Of a stretch of 64,000 nucleotides of DNA, positions 19,434 through 32,659 are shown piece after piece. Source of the stretch: Manihot esculenta (taxonomy: Eukaryota > Streptophyta > Magnoliopsida > Malpighiales > Euphorbiaceae). Each line of letters begins with the position of its first letter. The first letter of the stretch is position 1. Position numbers and translations under genes: made by a program. The DNA is taken from positions 3,675,870 to 3,739,869 of the forward strand of contig NC_035164.2 of NCBI RefSeq assembly GCF_001659605.2, in the 5' to 3' direction. The notes under the pieces were generated by a model that saw nothing but the letters and a program-made list of their open reading frames with translations, had not been told where the DNA came from and did no database searches.

Positions 19434-22400
19434 GTGGTGGCAGGTAACTTAATCATTGGTTGTTCAGATGTGTATGCCTTGATGGACCCTGGTGCATCTC
19501 ATTCTTTTATTGCTCCGAGAGCTGTGGAGAGGTTGGGTCTGATGACTTCTGGGTTAGAGTGTCCTCTCTGGGTCAGTGGACTCAAGTGTGATCCATCAGT
19601 GGCAGAGTCAGTCTGCCAGTGTAGTCCTGTGTTTGTTGAGGGAAGATGCTTGTCCGCCGACCTAGTGGTTCTAGATTTGACAGATTTTGACGTCATTCTA
19701 GGGATGGACTGGTTATCTACCCATGGTGCTACCTTGGACTGCAGGGACAAGGTAGTCAGGTTCAGAGGTCAGGATGGGTCTGAGGTTGTCTTCAGAGGAG
19801 ACAGGAGGGGTACACCTAGAGGTCTAATATCAGCTCTTCAGGCTCAAAGGTTGCTCAGGAGGGGATGTCAGGGGTATTTGGCTCATGTGAGAGAGCTTAG
19901 CAGTCAGGTTAGAGAGCCCGCCTCGGTGCCAGTGGTTAGAGAATTCTTAGATGTGTTCCCAGACGAGCTGCCAGGTTTACCACCTGCTAGGGAGATAGAG
20001 TTCGAGATAGAACTGATGCCTGGAACCCGACCGATCTCTATCCCTCCCTACAGGATGGCGCCAGCAGAATTGAAAGAGTTGAAGGAGCAGTTACAGGAAC
20101 TGGTAGACAAGGGCTTCATTCGACCGAGTACCTCACCCTGGGGTGCTCCAGTTTTGTTTGTGAGAAAGAAGGATGGATCCCTTAGACTTTGTATCGACTA
20201 CAGGCAGTTGAACAAAGTCACTACCAAGAACAAGTACCCATTGCCAAGGATCGACAATCTATTCGACCAGCTAGCAGGAGCGGGTTGTTTCTTCAAAATA
20301 GATCTGAGATCTGGGTATCATCAGCTGAGGATCAGAGAAGAAGATGTGCCAAAGACAGCTTTCAGGACCAGATATGGGCATTTTGAGTTCCTTGTGATGC
20401 CGTTCGGGTTAACCAACGCCCCTGCAGCATTCATGGATCTCATGAACAGAGTGTTTAGCCAGTACCTGGATAACTTTGTTATTGTCTTCATAGATGATAT
20501 CTTAGTGTATACCAGGAATGCAGAGGAGCATGCGCATCATCTGAGGTTGGTTCTACAGACCTTGAGGGAACATGGCTTGTATGCCAAGTTCTCCAAGTGT
20601 GAGTTCTGGCTGAGGAGCATTTCATTCTTGGGGCATGTTGTGTCGGAAAATGGGATAGAGGTAGACCCCAAGAAGGTAGAAGCTGTGGCTAACTGGCCTA
20701 GACCCACTTCAGTGACAGAGATTAGAAGTTTCTTGGGTTTGGCATGTTACTACAGGAGGTTCGTCCAGGACTTCTCAAAAATAGCAGCTCCTCTGACCAG
20801 ACTGACCAGGAAGAATCAGAAGTTCATGTGGACTGACCAGTGCGAAGAGAGTTTTGAAGAGCTTAAGAAGAGGTTGACTTCAGCACCAGTGTTAGCTCTG
20901 CCATCTAGTGATGCAGACTTTACAGTCTTTTGTGATGCGTCCCGTGTGGGACTGGGTTGTGTACTAATGCAGAATGAGAGGGTGATTGCTTATGCTTCTA
21001 GGCAGCTAAAGAAGCATGAGTTGAATTACCCCACACATGACCTTGAGATGGCAGCAGTAATCTTTGCACTCAAGATGTGGAGGCACTACCTCTATGGGGT
21101 AAAATGTGAGATCTTCACAGATCATAAAAGCCTGCAGTACATCCTGAGTCAAAGAGATTTGAACTTGAGACAGAGGAGATGGGTAGAGCTGCTGAGTGAC
21201 TATGATTGCAAGATTCAGTATCATCCGGGTAAGGCGAATGTCGTGGCAGACGCCCTAAGCCGGAAGTCACTAGGCAGTCTATCCCACATCATGGCAGAGA
21301 GGAGACCAGTGGTGAAGGAGTTATACAAGCTCATTGATGAAGGTCTACAGTTAGAGTTGTCTGGTACAGGTGCTTTAGTGGCCCAGATGAGAGTGACACC
21401 TGTGTTTCTGGAGCAAGTGGCTCAGAAACAGCATGAGGACCCAGAGTTAGTGAAGATTGCCAGGACTGTTCAGTCAGGCAAAGAAAGCGAGTTCAGATTC
21501 GACAACAAGGGGATCCTCCGCTATGGGAGTCGTTTATGTGTACCAGATGACATAGGGCTAAAAGGAGACATTATGAGAGAGGCTCATAATGCAAGATACA
21601 GCATTCACCCCGGAGCCACCAAGATGTATCAAGATCTGAAAAAGGTTTATTGGTGGCCAGCTATGAAGAGAGAAGGGGCACAGTTTGTGTCAGCCTGCGA
21701 AGTGTGTCAGAGGGTGAAGCTGGAACATCAGAAGCCGGCTGGAATGCTTAACCCGCTACCTATTCCAGAGTGGAAATGGGAAAATATAGCTATGGACTTC
21801 GTAGTGGGGTTACCGGCAGCGTCCAACAGAGTGGACTCCATATGGGTGATTGTGGACAGACTCACCAAATCTGCTCACTTCATCCCTGTCAGGAGTGGCT
21901 ATTCTGTGGACAAGTTGGCGCAGGTGTATGTTGATGAGATAGTCAGACTGCATGGGGTTCCTGTTTCTATAGTGTCAGATAGAGGACCCCAGTTCACCTC
22001 CAGGTTTTGGCGGAGTCTGCAGGATGCCATGGGTACCAAGTTGGATTTCAGTACTGCCTTCCATCCACAGACAGAGGGACAGTCAGAGAGGACCATCCAG
22101 ACCATAGAAGATATGCTAAGAATGTGTGTGCTGGACTTTGGCGGTTCTTGGAGGCAGCATCTACCTTTGGTGGAGTTTGCCTACAATAACAGCCATCATG
22201 CTAGCATCGGGATGGCTCCATATGAAGCTTTATGTGGAAGAAAGTGCAGGTCACCTGTTTGCTGGGAAGAAGTTGGAGAAAAGGCCTTGGCAGGGCCTGA
22301 GCTAGTAGAAATCACCAGCAGGGTGGTACCCTTAATTAGAGAAAGAATCAAGACGGCTGCAAGCAGACAGAAGAGTTATGCAGACATCCGCAGAAGGCAA

Positions 22401-22829
22401 GTAGAGTTTCAGGAGGGGGATCTGGTATTGCTCAAGGTGTCTCCAATGAAAGGAGTGGTTCGGTTTGGGAAGAAAGGTAAGCTGGCTCCGCGGTACATCG
22501 GACCCTTTGAAGTCTTGCAAAAGATTGGGAATGTATCGTACAAGCTGGATTTACCTGCTTCAATGGAGAGAATCCATCCGGTTTTCCATGTTTCTATGTT
22601 GAGAAAGTTCGTGTCAGATCCGGGCAAGGTTCTTAGTGAGCCTGATGTGGAGATCCAAGAGGATCTCACCTATGTTGAACAGCCGGTACGGATCCTAGAC
22701 ACCCAGATCAGAAAGCTAAGGAACAAGGAAATCCCGATGGTGAAGGTCCTTTGGAACCACCACAATCTGGAAGAGTGCACTTGGGAGACACGGGAGTCTA
22801 TACTCCGGCAATATCCTCATCTCTTTTAA
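19434..22829 (+). CDS. pol polyprotein of element B (PR-RT-RH-IN-chromodomain)
   Basis: Uninterrupted 1131-codon frame. The aspartic protease site is [13 protein letters not shown] at residues 14-26. Reverse transcriptase spans about 195-400, with [11 protein letters not shown] and the catalytic FIDDIL near residue 352. RNase H spans about 490-620 ([10 protein letters not shown], then DHKSLQYI near 562). The integrase zinc region has HPGATKM near 724 and CEVCQRVK near 755; the integrase core acidic residues lie in AMDFVVGLP (786), SDRGPQF (848) and QTEGQSE (878). The last 50 residues ([19 protein letters not shown]) form a chromodomain-like tail, as in Del/Tekay chromoviruses, thought to guide integration to heterochromatin. 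The chosen start is the first ATG after the nonsense codon at 19407; in the family pol is fused to gag. Confidence 0.95.
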   Translation: MVAGNLIIGCSDVYALMDPGASHSFIAPRAVERLGLMTSGLECPLWVSGLKCDPSVAESVCQCSPVFVEGRCLSADLVVLDLTDFDVILGMDWLSTHGATLDCRDKVVRFRGQDGSEVVFRGDRRGTPRGLISALQAQRLLRRGCQGYLAHVRELSSQVREPASVPVVREFLDVFPDELPGLPPAREIEFEIELMPGTRPISIPPYRMAPAELKELKEQLQELVDKGFIRPSTSPWGAPVLFVRKKDGSLRLCIDYRQLNKVTTKNKYPLPRIDNLFDQLAGAGCFFKIDLRSGYHQLRIREEDVPKTAFRTRYGHFEFLVMPFGLTNAPAAFMDLMNRVFSQYLDNFVIVFIDDILVYTRNAEEHAHHLRLVLQTLREHGLYAKFSKCEFWLRSISFLGHVVSENGIEVDPKKVEAVANWPRPTSVTEIRSFLGLACYYRRFVQDFSKIAAPLTRLTRKNQKFMWTDQCEESFEELKKRLTSAPVLALPSSDADFTVFCDASRVGLGCVLMQNERVIAYASRQLKKHELNYPTHDLEMAAVIFALKMWRHYLYGVKCEIFTDHKSLQYILSQRDLNLRQRRWVELLSDYDCKIQYHPGKANVVADALSRKSLGSLSHIMAERRPVVKELYKLIDEGLQLELSGTGALVAQMRVTPVFLEQVAQKQHEDPELVKIARTVQSGKESEFRFDNKGILRYGSRLCVPDDIGLKGDIMREAHNARYSIHPGATKMYQDLKKVYWWPAMKREGAQFVSACEVCQRVKLEHQKPAGMLNPLPIPEWKWENIAMDFVVGLPAASNRVDSIWVIVDRLTKSAHFIPVRSGYSVDKLAQVYVDEIVRLHGVPVSIVSDRGPQFTSRFWRSLQDAMGTKLDFSTAFHPQTEGQSERTIQTIEDMLRMCVLDFGGSWRQHLPLVEFAYNNSHHASIGMAPYEALCGRKCRSPVCWEEVGEKALAGPELVEITSRVVPLIRERIKTAASRQKSYADIRRRQVEFQEGDLVLLKVSPMKGVVRFGKKGKLAPRYIGPFEVLQKIGNVSYKLDLPASMERIHPVFHVSMLRKFVSDPGKVLSEPDVEIQEDLTYVEQPVRILDTQIRKLRNKEIPMVKVLWNHHNLEECTWETRESILRQYPHLF

Positions 22830-22913
22830 GGTTAGTCTCTATGTGTTTTATGTGTATGATGTGATGATTCTATGCATGTGCTAGTTGAGGAACATTCGGG
22901 GACGAATGTTCTT

Positions 22914-22926
22914 AAGGGGGGGAGAA
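22914..22926 (+). other. polypurine tract of element B
   Basis: AAGGGGGGGAGAA-type purine run directly before the 3' LTR, the primer site for plus-strand DNA synthesis. The same tract precedes the D 3' LTR at about 43674-43687. Confidence 0.85.
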
Positions 22927-25222
22927 TGTAATACCCGGCTAGACTCCGGTATCAGAATTCCTACCGTCCGGTAGAATATCGGATGTCGGAGACCTCTAGA
23001 AGGGTAAAACCATGTTCTCATAAAATGTTTTAATGTGTTTTATGGTTTTAAGTAAAAAGGAAATGAGTTTTTGCATGAAAAGAACCTTGGAGGAAAACTC
23101 AGGTTCGGCCGCCGAAACTCAAGTTCGGCCGCCGAACATACAGGCATTTCGGGTGTGCCTTAGGCCCCCGAAGGCATAAGTGAGGAAGTCCAGGTTCGGC
23201 CGCCGAACCTCAAGTTCGGCCGCCGAACATGGCATGCATGCGGAGGCACGTTCGGCCCCCGAACGTGGCCTGGCCAGCCACTATAAAAGGGTCCCTTAGC
23301 CAAAAACGGGCGAGCTTTTTTCCCATTTTCGGCCAAGGTGAGCTCTCTGCCATCCCTCACCAATCTTTGATGTTTTTCCTCTAGATCTTTCAAGATTTTC
23401 ATTTGTTTTAACTCTGTTTTGAAGATTTGAGCTTTTGAGCAAAGTTTTGGAGCTTGGAGGTTCAAGAACCCAATCTCTCCCAACTCCGAGTTTAGGTCGT
23501 CTCTCTCTCGATCTTCAAGAGGTAAGAGCCGATCTTAAGCTCATTGCATGTTTTAAGTAAGTTTTAAGTAGATCTATGGGTTAGAATGCATGTTTAGGTT
23601 ATGGTTATGTTTATGGGTATATATGTATGTTCATGAACAATATGGATGCTTGATGTGTTGTAGATGGGGTTTATGATGGTTTGAGGCCCCTAGGAACATG
23701 TATGCTTGTGTATGTGTGTTGTAGAATAGGTTTGATGCATGTTTGGAAGGTTTGGAGGCATTTATGCATGTTTGAACCAAGTTTCTGCCCTTTGGGAGAA
23801 ACCAGGTTCGGCAGCTGAAAGGACTTTCGGCCGCCGAACCCTCTTGTGGAGGCAGCATTCGGCTGCCGAAGCTTGCCCCCGAAGGAGGACTTTCGCCTCT
23901 GTCTGGGAGTTTCGGCCGCCGAAAGTGCCGCCGAACATGCATGAGTTTCGCCTCTGTCTGGGAGTTTCGGCCGCCGAAGGTGCCGCCGAACCTGCCTGAC
24001 TTTCGGCTCTGGAGGGACTTTCGGCCGCCGAACCTGCCGCCGAAAGTGCCCTGTCCAGGCCTCCTTTGCATGTTTTTTATGGTTATTTCATGATGTTTTA
24101 GGGGGTTTTTGGGGAGTAGTTTATAGTTATGTTCAGGTATGTTTGGTCCCTCATTTGAGTCCACCTGTGTAGGTTCGGACCCGAGGAACCGAGGACCCCA
24201 GCAGTGAGTTCAGCTGCTTCGGTGTTGTCAGAGTCTGCCAGAGGTGAGTGGAACTAAACTTAATCTTTTAAATTGAGAAATTAAATGTTTTTATCATATT
24301 TCATGCATCATGATTATGCAATAGGATGATGGCATTAGTTTCACGAATATGCCGCATTGCATCATTTTTTGTTGATGTGGGTGAATATTGGATGACCCAA
24401 TTAGTCCCTGATAGGAAGACCAGGACCCCATTCTACGGCCTGGCACAGAGTAAGGAAAGACCAGGACCCCATTCTACGGCCTGGCACGGTTATGGGACTC
24501 GTAGACCAGGAGCCCAGAGGAGGCCCTGGGGCAATGGTAAGTAATGTATGTTATGACAGGAAGACCAGGACCCCATGCTACGGCCTGGCACAGAGTTAGC
24601 TGGGACTAATTGGTGACAAGTTCACCCAACCCTTATGTGAATTGTCTGTGTTATGATGCATTTCATTGGAGCATAGTGTTAATATGTTTTATAGTTCTAC
24701 TCACTGGGCTTTTAGCTCACCCCTCTCCCTTTAACCCCAAGGCTTGCAGGTACATGATATAGCAGGAGTCCGGATAGAGTAATGAAGTCTTGGTTATGTA
24801 ATAGTTAGCGTGGACATGATGAATGATTATGATGTAATGTAGAAGTACAGTTAGATATGTAATGAGATGATGTTTATGGATGTTAGAGGGGTGCTTGACC
24901 ATAGATTGTTGTTATCCCTTTTATTACATGATCTTAGAGACTTTTATGATGTTTATGTAAACCAACTCAACATATGTTATGTCACCCATTGGGGGCACTG
25001 ATGAGATCCCACAGAGGGATCAATGTTATGTTAATGTATATGCTCAGGTTGAGTTTGGTTGATGTATTTGGAAAGAAAAGTTTTATTTTTTATGTATGTT
25101 GTTGATCATGTATGGCATTATACAGGTTTACAGGTTATATGTCAGGCTTGCTACGGGTCCCGGCGGCCTTAAGCCGATCTGGATCCTAGCGCCGGTAGCG
25201 GTCCGATTTCCGGGTCGTTACA
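22927..25222 (+). repeat. 3' LTR of element B
   Basis: 2296 bp, near-identical to 12890-15228 apart from scattered transitions and one missing tandem unit. Splice-like signal GAG|GTAAGAG at 23522, TATA box at 23282. It ends at the right TATAG duplication (25223-25227). Confidence 0.93.
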
Positions 25223-25227
25223 TATAG

Positions 25228-25922
25228 GAGACATTTATATGGAGGAGAGAAAAAGGGGGTTTATCTATTTGAGGCAGGGACATATGACAATAGTTGAGTA
25301 TGAAAGGAAGTTTATTAGATTGAGCAGATATGCCAGGGAGATTATTCCTACAGAGGAGGCAAAATGTAAAAGATTTGAGCAAGGGTTAAACACTGAGATC
25401 AAGATGCTTCTAGTTGCTCTTCAGATCAGAGATTTTTCAGCACTAGTAAATGCAGCTTTAAATGTAGAGAAAGTGAGGGAAGAAGACCAGAGTAGAAGAC
25501 AGAGGAGTCAGCAAAAAAGGACTTATAGTCAGACTCAGAGTCAAGGAAAGATGATAGCTTCACATGGCTCTAGTAAGAGACAGAAAAGTTTTCAACCTGC
25601 TAGATCAAGCCAGTCTCAAAGGCAAGGCCAAAAATCAGCTCAGAGTTTAGCAAGTGGGTCTGTTCAATAGACTGCTTCTGTGGCCAGTTCAGGAGACTCA
25701 AGAAGAAGTCTTCCACCAAAGTGCGGTCACTGCAGAAGGAGACATACTAGTACTTGCAGACTGCTGACGGGAGCTTGTTTCATATGTGGCTCTATGGATC
25801 ACATTATGAGGAATTGTTCTAAGAAGCAGACAGCCTCAGCACCAGCAATAGAAAGAACTGCACCAGTAACTCAAAAGCCCAGAAGCAAAGGTAGAAGTGA
25901 GCCGACAGGTACCTCTAGTTAA
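25228..25922 (+). pseudogene. gag of element A, C-terminal part with zinc knuckle
   Basis: Continues the gag frame left at 12889. It contains the rest of the capsid region (RQGHMTIVEYERKF, CKRFEQGLNTEIKM), a glutamine/serine-rich linker, and a CX2CX4HX4C knuckle (CFICGSMDHIMRNC) preceded by a second cysteine cluster (CGHCRRRHTSTC). A TAG at 25668 and a TAA at 25920 interrupt it. Confidence 0.8.
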
Positions 25923-26018
25923 AGAGTGTCAGAGACTGTGGTTAGACCAGAATCTAGAGCACCTGCCAGAGCCTATGCCATTAAAGCCAGAGAGGATTAA
26001 GATTCCCCAGATGTTATC

Positions 26019-29000
26019 ATGGGTATATTTTCTATCTTTGGCCGGTCTGTTTATGCTTTAATAGATCCTGATTCTACACATTCTTATATTTGCATACCCA
26101 TCACAAATAAAAAAGAACTACAAGCAGACATACTAGACCAGGATATAGTAGTAATTAATCCTCTTGGCCACAGTGTAGTTGTCAGTAAAGTATTTAAAGA
26201 TTATCCTATCTTGATTCACAATCACATTTTTCATGGAGATTTGATTGAATTACCTTTTCGGGAGTTTGATGTGATTCTAGGAATGGATTGGTTGTTTACA
26301 CACCAAGTTATAGTTGATTGTAGAAAGAAGAGAATCACGCTAAAGACACTAGAAGGTGAAGAAGTAGTAGTTGTGGGCGAGAGATCAGATTTTCTCTCCA
26401 ATATTATTTCTGCTACTGCAGCCAGAAGAATGATAAGGAAAGGTTGTGAGGCATACTTAGCCTGTGTTCTGGAGGCTAAGAAGGAGAAACATATTGTGCA
26501 AGATATACCTACTGTTTGCGACTTCTCTGACGTCTTTCCAGACGAATTACCAGGATTACCTCCAGAAAGAGAAGTAGAATTTGCCATAGAAGTTGTACCA
26601 TGCACTACACCCATATCAATTGCTCCTTATAGGATGGCTCCCACAGAATTAAAAGAATTAAAAGTGCAGCTACAAGAATTACTCAATAAGGGTTTCATAC
26701 ACCCTAGTATCTCTCCCTGGGGTGCACCAGTGCTATTTGTTAAGAAGAAGGATGGTTCGCTGCGATTGTGCGTGGATTACAGACAACTTAACAAGGTAAC
26801 CATCAAAAATAAATATCCACCGCCTCGTATAGATGATTTGTTTGATCAGCTAAAGGGAGCGGGTGTCTTTTCTAAAATTGACCTAAGATCAGGTTATTAT
26901 CAGCTCAGAGTAAAGGATGCAGATATTCCAAAGACTGCGTTCAGGACCCGATATGGGCATTATGAATTACTTGTCATGCCATTCAGATTGACTAATGCTC
27001 CAGCTGTATTTATGGACTTAATGAATCGTATCTTTCACCCTTTCTTAGACTAGTTTGTTGTTGTGTTCATAGATGACATTCTAGTCTATTCAAAAACAAA
27101 AGAAAAGCATGATAGGCACTTAAGGATTGCGTTACAAACGCTGAGGGAGAAACAACTTTATGCTAAATTCAGCAAATGTAAATTTTGGCTGAACGAAATA
27201 TCTTTTCTGGGACATGTAGTATCTACAAAAGGTATAAGGGTCGATCTCAAAAAGATAGAGACTATCCTTGCATGGAAGCCACCCAAGAACATTACAAAAG
27301 TCAGAAGCTTTTTGGGGTTAGCCGATTATTACAGAAGGTTTGTAAAAGGATTCTCTCAAATAGCTGCTCCACTAACAAGGTTGTTGCAGAAAAATGTCAA
27401 GTTTGAATGGAGTGACAAGTGTCAGGCCAGTTTTAATCGATTAAAGGCTATGCTCACAGAGACACCTGTTCTTACACAACCAGTGTCAGGTAAGGACTTT
27501 GTGATTTATAGTGATGCTTCTCACAATGGACTTGGTTGCGTGTTGATGCAAGATGGAAAAGTTGTTGCTTATGCTTCCAGGCAATTAAAGTCACATGAAA
27601 GAAACTATCCCACTCATGATTTAGAATTAGCAGCCATAGTCTTTGCATTAAAGATCTGGAGGCATTACTTATATGGTGAAAAGTGTTATATTTATATGGA
27701 TCATAAAAGCTTAAAGTATTTGCCAACTCAAAAAGAGTTAAATTTGAGACAAAGGAGATGGATGGAGTTGTTAAAAGGCTACGATTGTATTATTGACTAC
27801 CACCTTGGCAAAGCAAATGTGGTGGCAGATGCTCTTAGTAGAAAATATTTGCTTGCACTCAAAGCTATGAATGCTCACTTGACATTGGCTAGAGATGGAG
27901 CTGTTATTGCAGAATTGAAAATTAGGCCCAGTTGGATTCAACAAGTCCAAGAAACTCAGAAGGAAGATAAAGATATTGCAGTGAAGGTAAGACAAATATA
28001 GGAAGGGAAGGATAATGGGTTTGAAATCAAAGCCGATGGTTGCTTATATTTCCAAAACAGAATATGTGTGCCAGACATAACTGAGTTAAGGAAAAGTATA
28101 CTTGAAGAGGCTCATAGTAGTCCATACGCAATGCATCCTAGTAGTACCAAAATGTATCAAGATTTGAAGAAAAACCATTTGTGGCCAGGAATAAAAAGAG
28201 ACATAGCAGAGTTTGTTTCAAAATGCTTAATCTATCAGCAGGTAAAAACAGAGCACCAATTTCCTTCTGGGTTGCTACAACCAATCTCTATACCAGAATG
28301 GAAATGGGATCGAGTTACTATGGATTTTGTCACTGGTCTGCCACTCACACCAAGAAAGAAAGATGCTGTATGGGTGATTATTGATAGATTGACAAAGTCT
28401 GCACATTTTCTACCTGTCAGAATAGATTATTCCCTTGAAAACTTAGCAGAATTGTACATAAATGAGATAGTACGACTGCATGGCGTACCTATCTCTATCA
28501 TATCTGACAGAGACCCGAGGTTTACATCAAGATTTTGGGAGAAATTGCATGAAGCCTTAGGTACTAGATTGAACTTCAGTACAACTTTTCATCTCCAAAT
28601 AGATGGACAGTCATAAAGGGTAATTCAGATCTTAGAAGACATGTTAAGGAGCTGTGTTATTGAATTTGAAGAAAGCTGGGAAAAGTATCTTTCATTAATG
28701 GAATTCGCTTACAACAACAGCTACCAGTCCAGTATTAAAATGGCACCTTATGAAGTATTATATGGGAGAAAATGCAGGACTCCTCTATGCTGGACAGAGC
28801 TAAGTGAAGATAAGCTTGTGGGTTCTGACTTGATAAGACAAACAGAAGAAAAGGTTAAGATCATCAAGGAGAGGTTAAAGGCAACATCAGACAGAAAAAA
28901 GTCATATACAGATAAGAAAAGGAAGAATATAGAGTTTTCAGTGGGCGATAAAGTATTCCTTAAAGTTTCACCTTGGAAGAAAGTGCTGAGATTTGGCAAA

Positions 29001-29390
29001 AAGGATAAACTGAGTCCTAGGTTTATCGGTCCTTATGAAATTATGGAACGGGTAGGACCGGTAGCTTACAAGCTAGCCTTACCACAAGAACTTGACAAGA
29101 TACACAATGTCTTTCATGTTTCTATGCTTAGAAGATACAGGTCAGATCCCTCTCATATCCTCCCAACGAAATCTGTGGATGTACAACCAAACTTGTCATA
29201 TGAAGAAAAACCTGTGAAAATTCTAGCAAGAAAAATAAAAGAGTTGGGAAACAAAAGAATTCCTCTTGTTAAAGTCCTGTGGAGGAATCACAAAGTAGAG
29301 GAAGCAACTTGGGAGAGCGAAGATGTCATGAAAGCACAGTATCCTTATCTCTTTAATACAGGTAAAATTTCGAGGACAAAATTTTTATAA
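26019..29390 (+). pseudogene. pol of element A (PR-RT-RH-IN-chromodomain), with nonsense codons
   Basis: One continuous frame interrupted by TAG at 27051, TAG at 27999 and TAA at 28614, with a further TAA just before it at about 25998. The protease site is [13 protein letters not shown], with Asp where the family usually has Gly, a probably inactivating change. RT has [11 protein letters not shown] and FIDDILVYS (from about 27066). RNase H has [10 protein letters not shown] and DHKSLKYL. The integrase zinc region shows CLIYQQVK, so one of the paired cysteines is Tyr. The core shows TMDFVTGLP and SDRDPRF; the acidic position after DGQS is lost at the 28614 stop. The chromodomain-like tail reads IPLVKVLWRNHKVEEATWE. 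It cannot give a full polyprotein. Confidence 0.9.
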
Positions 29391-29402
29391 GAGGGATAGA
29401 GT

Positions 29403-31690
29403 TGTAACATCCCAAAAATAAAATAAAATAAAATAAAATAAATAATAGGAATAAAAAAAGAAGAAAAAAAAAGAAAAAAGAGAGAGAGAAAAAAAAAATA
29501 AATTTTAAGTTAAGGACAAGTGGCAATTTGGTAGCCACTTTACTAATAAATAAAGAAAAAAAGAAGAAGAAAAGACTAGAAGAGAAGAGAGAATTCATTT
29601 TTTCCCATTTTTCTTCTCCTTCCCGTGACCAACAATAAAACCCCACTTCTCCATCTTTTCTCTTCTACACCAAATTTTTTCAAATTTCCACCTCCAATCA
29701 ATTACCCATCTTCTTCCCACACATTTTCAAAGTAGAATTTGAAGAAAGAAGGGAAATTAAAGAGAAAATTCAAGGTTGGGGGAGAGTAAATAGTAACAAA
29801 GGGTTTGGAATTTAAAAGTATATTAGGAGTTTTGATGTAGGGATGTTTCTTATCATTTTTATGTGAATATTTATAAAGAATATTGTAATAATATGATTTA
29901 TTTGTTTATTTTTCATGAAGAAGAAGTGGAAGGGAGGAGTGGAAACTCCAAAGGGAAAGGAAATGAAGAATAGAAATTTTAAGGTTTGTGCTCAACTTTA
30001 TTTGAATAAATTCAAGAATTTATTAATTATGTTTTATTTGAAAATTTTACTACTATTAGTAGAACTAGATCAAGTGAATAATATTTTAGTTATATTGTAT
30101 GATCAAAGTTTGAAGAAATGATAGACTTGATAGATAGAAAATTTTGGAATTAATATATAATTTGACCAAAACCCAAGTTATGAATCAAGTAGAATATCTC
30201 TACTTTCTTTGATAAAGAATGTAATTTGGCTAAAATATAGTAACAAGAAAATTTATTAGACTAAATAAGGAATACTAATTTTTATATGATAAAGATTGTA
30301 AATAAGTTAAATTATGGTTGAAAAAAAAGTTGTTGGATAAAAATAGAAATTAAAAGAAAAAGACAAATGATATATAGTGTAACGTGGTAAATAGAAAAAG
30401 ATATTAAAAATAATAATAATACTAATAATAATAATAAGAAGAATAAAAATAATAGTAGTTAATTAATTAAAGATTAAATTATGAATTTATAATTTATATA
30501 GTTGAATTAAATTAATAGATTTACACGATATGACAATATTTAAAGGCAGAGTTGTAATATGATAAAGTATTATAGTTTGAATAATTGAAAGTTACACTGT
30601 ATTGAAAGTTTTTGTCCCCATGTTTAAATGTATAAATTATTTAAGGTCTGACCCTAGTAAGTTTGGTGGAAATTGTTAGTTAGTTTAAGGGTGTGGCATG
30701 CCATATACAGATCTTGCAGTACTGCATTACAGTTATACTAATTTTTAGGTTACAATGAGGTACCCTACAGTTATAGAATCAGCTTTTGAGCCATATAGTT
30801 ATTTGACACTTTGTACCCTACAGATATAGCTCCCTTATCTGACTTAAGAGTCCCATTTAAATTTATAGGGGCAAAAAAAAAAGTATTAAAAGAAAATAGA
30901 ACTTTTTACATGATGAAAAAAAAAAAAGAAAAAGAAAAAGAGTATGAAAGTAAAATTTGTGTATATGTGAAAAAGTAATATGATTTCGAATTATTTCAAA
31001 TTATTTGTTATATAGTTTATTGTCATTTGTTTGATTTACTGTTGTTAAATGAATTTTGATTTAAATGTTTTATTTATAAAAAAAGAGTTGAGCACCACTA
31101 AGCAATTTGCTTAGCGCGTAGGAATTTATTTTTTCTCACGTAGGAATTTATTTTTCTTCGCATAGAAATTTATTTTTCTTCACGCAGGTTATGGATCTGA
31201 ATAGCTGTAGATCAAGATCTACATCAACCCGGCCAAAGTTACATCATTATCTATCTTGGGGTATATTTTGTAAATTTTCATATGGATTTGATTTTGGAAA
31301 TATGGCATGTACATAACGTTTTAGAGATGAAGTTGTATCTGGTCGATTTTAGATATATTGGAAGATTTTAATTTTGATGTAAATATGGGTTATTAGTATA
31401 AGTTTTATATTGAGATTAATGAGATGGTTAATGAAGTGTTTGATCTAAGTTGAAATTGTATTGACGATAAAAGAAGTATGGGGATTAAGGTTGAAGTATA
31501 TAGAAGTGTGATATTACTATTCATAGGTGGAATTAAGTCCATATCTCAGGGGAAACTCTGCTGGATTTTCAGTAAAAAAAAAAAAGAAGTCATAAATTAC
31601 ATGATATAAATTAAAGGAAAAATAAGAGAATTGTTACATAATGTAATGTCTCCGGCTCGGTTAATTAAATAACCGGGTAGGGGTGTTACA
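29403..31690 (+). repeat. 3' LTR of element A
   Basis: Begins TGTAACATCCC directly after a weak purine tract (GAGGGATAGAG) and ends GGTGTTACA. It is 2288 bp; the main difference from the 5' LTR is three rather than one copies of a short CGTAGGAATTTATTTTTC unit (31117-31190). The palindrome CTAAGCAATTTGCTTAG recurs at 31098-31114. The AGAGG duplication follows at 31691. Confidence 0.9.
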
Positions 31691-32650
31691 AGAGGTCTCC
31701 CATTGGTTTTCGATTCTTTAGATTTGAAGGTGATAGTTTGTCTTTTTGATTTTGCAGCATGTTTTGACTGGTCTTTACTACTTGCATCGTATTACCTTCC
31801 CTTGGACACAATGGTTGCCTTATTTTTTGAGCCATATTTAAAGTTTTTGCCAGTTATGGCACTGTATAAGAAACCTCATTCCTCTTTCTAATTGTCTCCT
31901 GTGGGGACATAAATGAGGGCATTTTCTCTTCTTTTCTTGAGAATAGCCAGGTCTGCGCAGAGGGTATCACATAGCCTTCGAAGAGTAGCTGAAGGCGAGT
32001 CTTCATAAAGGTGCGAGCATACTGCTTAGCCCTGAGAACTGTAACCAATCTGACTATAATGACTTTTCAGTGCCATGACCCTAGGGAGGAGGTTGGATTG
32101 TGCAAGATTATTTTCAAGGCCAGGCCAGCAAAGCAGTTAGAGAAATGACCCTTCATTCGGCCTTTCCTGGACATACGACATCTTCCGAGAGGATAAGGTA
32201 GAGAGGCTAAGGACAACCCTACCAACCGGATCTCTGTTAATGGATTTTTAGAACATTCTGATGTATTAGAGACTTACTGAAGTCCACCATATCTCCTTGT
32301 GATCTTTTTTACATAATATATATTTTGTATGTCTACTCTTAGGCGTTTGTTTGTTTCCTTTATCGCTATCAATGATTGTAATCATTTGACCATGGGCTAA
32401 CTCTCAACCAAACTCTGCATCTGGTGTCCATCATTTGTTGTCCAAAGCACGTTTACTTTGCAGGGCTTATCGTTCACTTTAACAGATATAAAATAATTTA
32501 GAAAATTTTGAAAACTATGATTAATACCTGGGCCTATGACCTGATGGATTTTCATTCTTGGAAACTTTTGCAATAAGGGATTTTTACCCGATCATTCATC
32601 TTGATACTTGGTCATAAGACTCGCCTTATTAATCTGAAACTTTTGTCTTT
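31691..32650 (-). repeat. element O: rest of 3' LTR and adjacent untranslated region
   Basis: The first 200 bases or so continue the O LTR broken by A (compare 63885-64000: the word ATTTGAA followed by a shared T-rich stretch). A pyrimidine-rich stretch at about 31871-31895 would be purine-rich on the coding strand and may mark the polypurine tract, which puts the LTR edge near 31860-31900; this is inference. The rest up to 32650 has no recognisable coding frame and is taken as the 3' untranslated part of O. Confidence 0.5.
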
Positions 32651-32659
32651 TGTAGATTG

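Larger units (their letters stand above)
12890..25222 (+). mobile_element. element B: chromovirus-type Ty3/gypsy retrotransposon, nearly intact pol
   Basis: 5' LTR 12890-15228, iMet primer site at 15232, gag from 15501, pol 19434-22829, purine tract 22914-22926, 3' LTR 22927-25222, TATAG duplications outside. Solo LTR C lies in gag. Without C the element is about 10 kb. The two LTRs differ at only a few percent of positions by eye and by one tandem unit, so the insertion looks recent. Gag carries three nonsense codons (15840, 19068, 19407) but pol is uninterrupted. It is in the same family as D and as solo LTRs C, E and F. Confidence 0.93.
10029..31690 (+). mobile_element. element A: chromovirus-type Ty3/gypsy LTR retrotransposon
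   Basis: Left LTR 10029-12262, tRNA-iMet-type primer site at 12268, gag at 12406-12889 continuing at 25228 after element B, then protease, RT, RNase H, integrase and a chromodomain-like tail ending at 29390, and right LTR 29403-31690. Flanked by a 5-bp AGAGG duplication. Without its insertion the element is about 9.3 kb. The pol order PR-RT-RH-IN and the C-terminal motif (IPLVKVLWRNH...ATWE) match Del/Tekay-type chromoviruses. All pol pieces lie in one frame, broken only by nonsense codons. Confidence 0.9.
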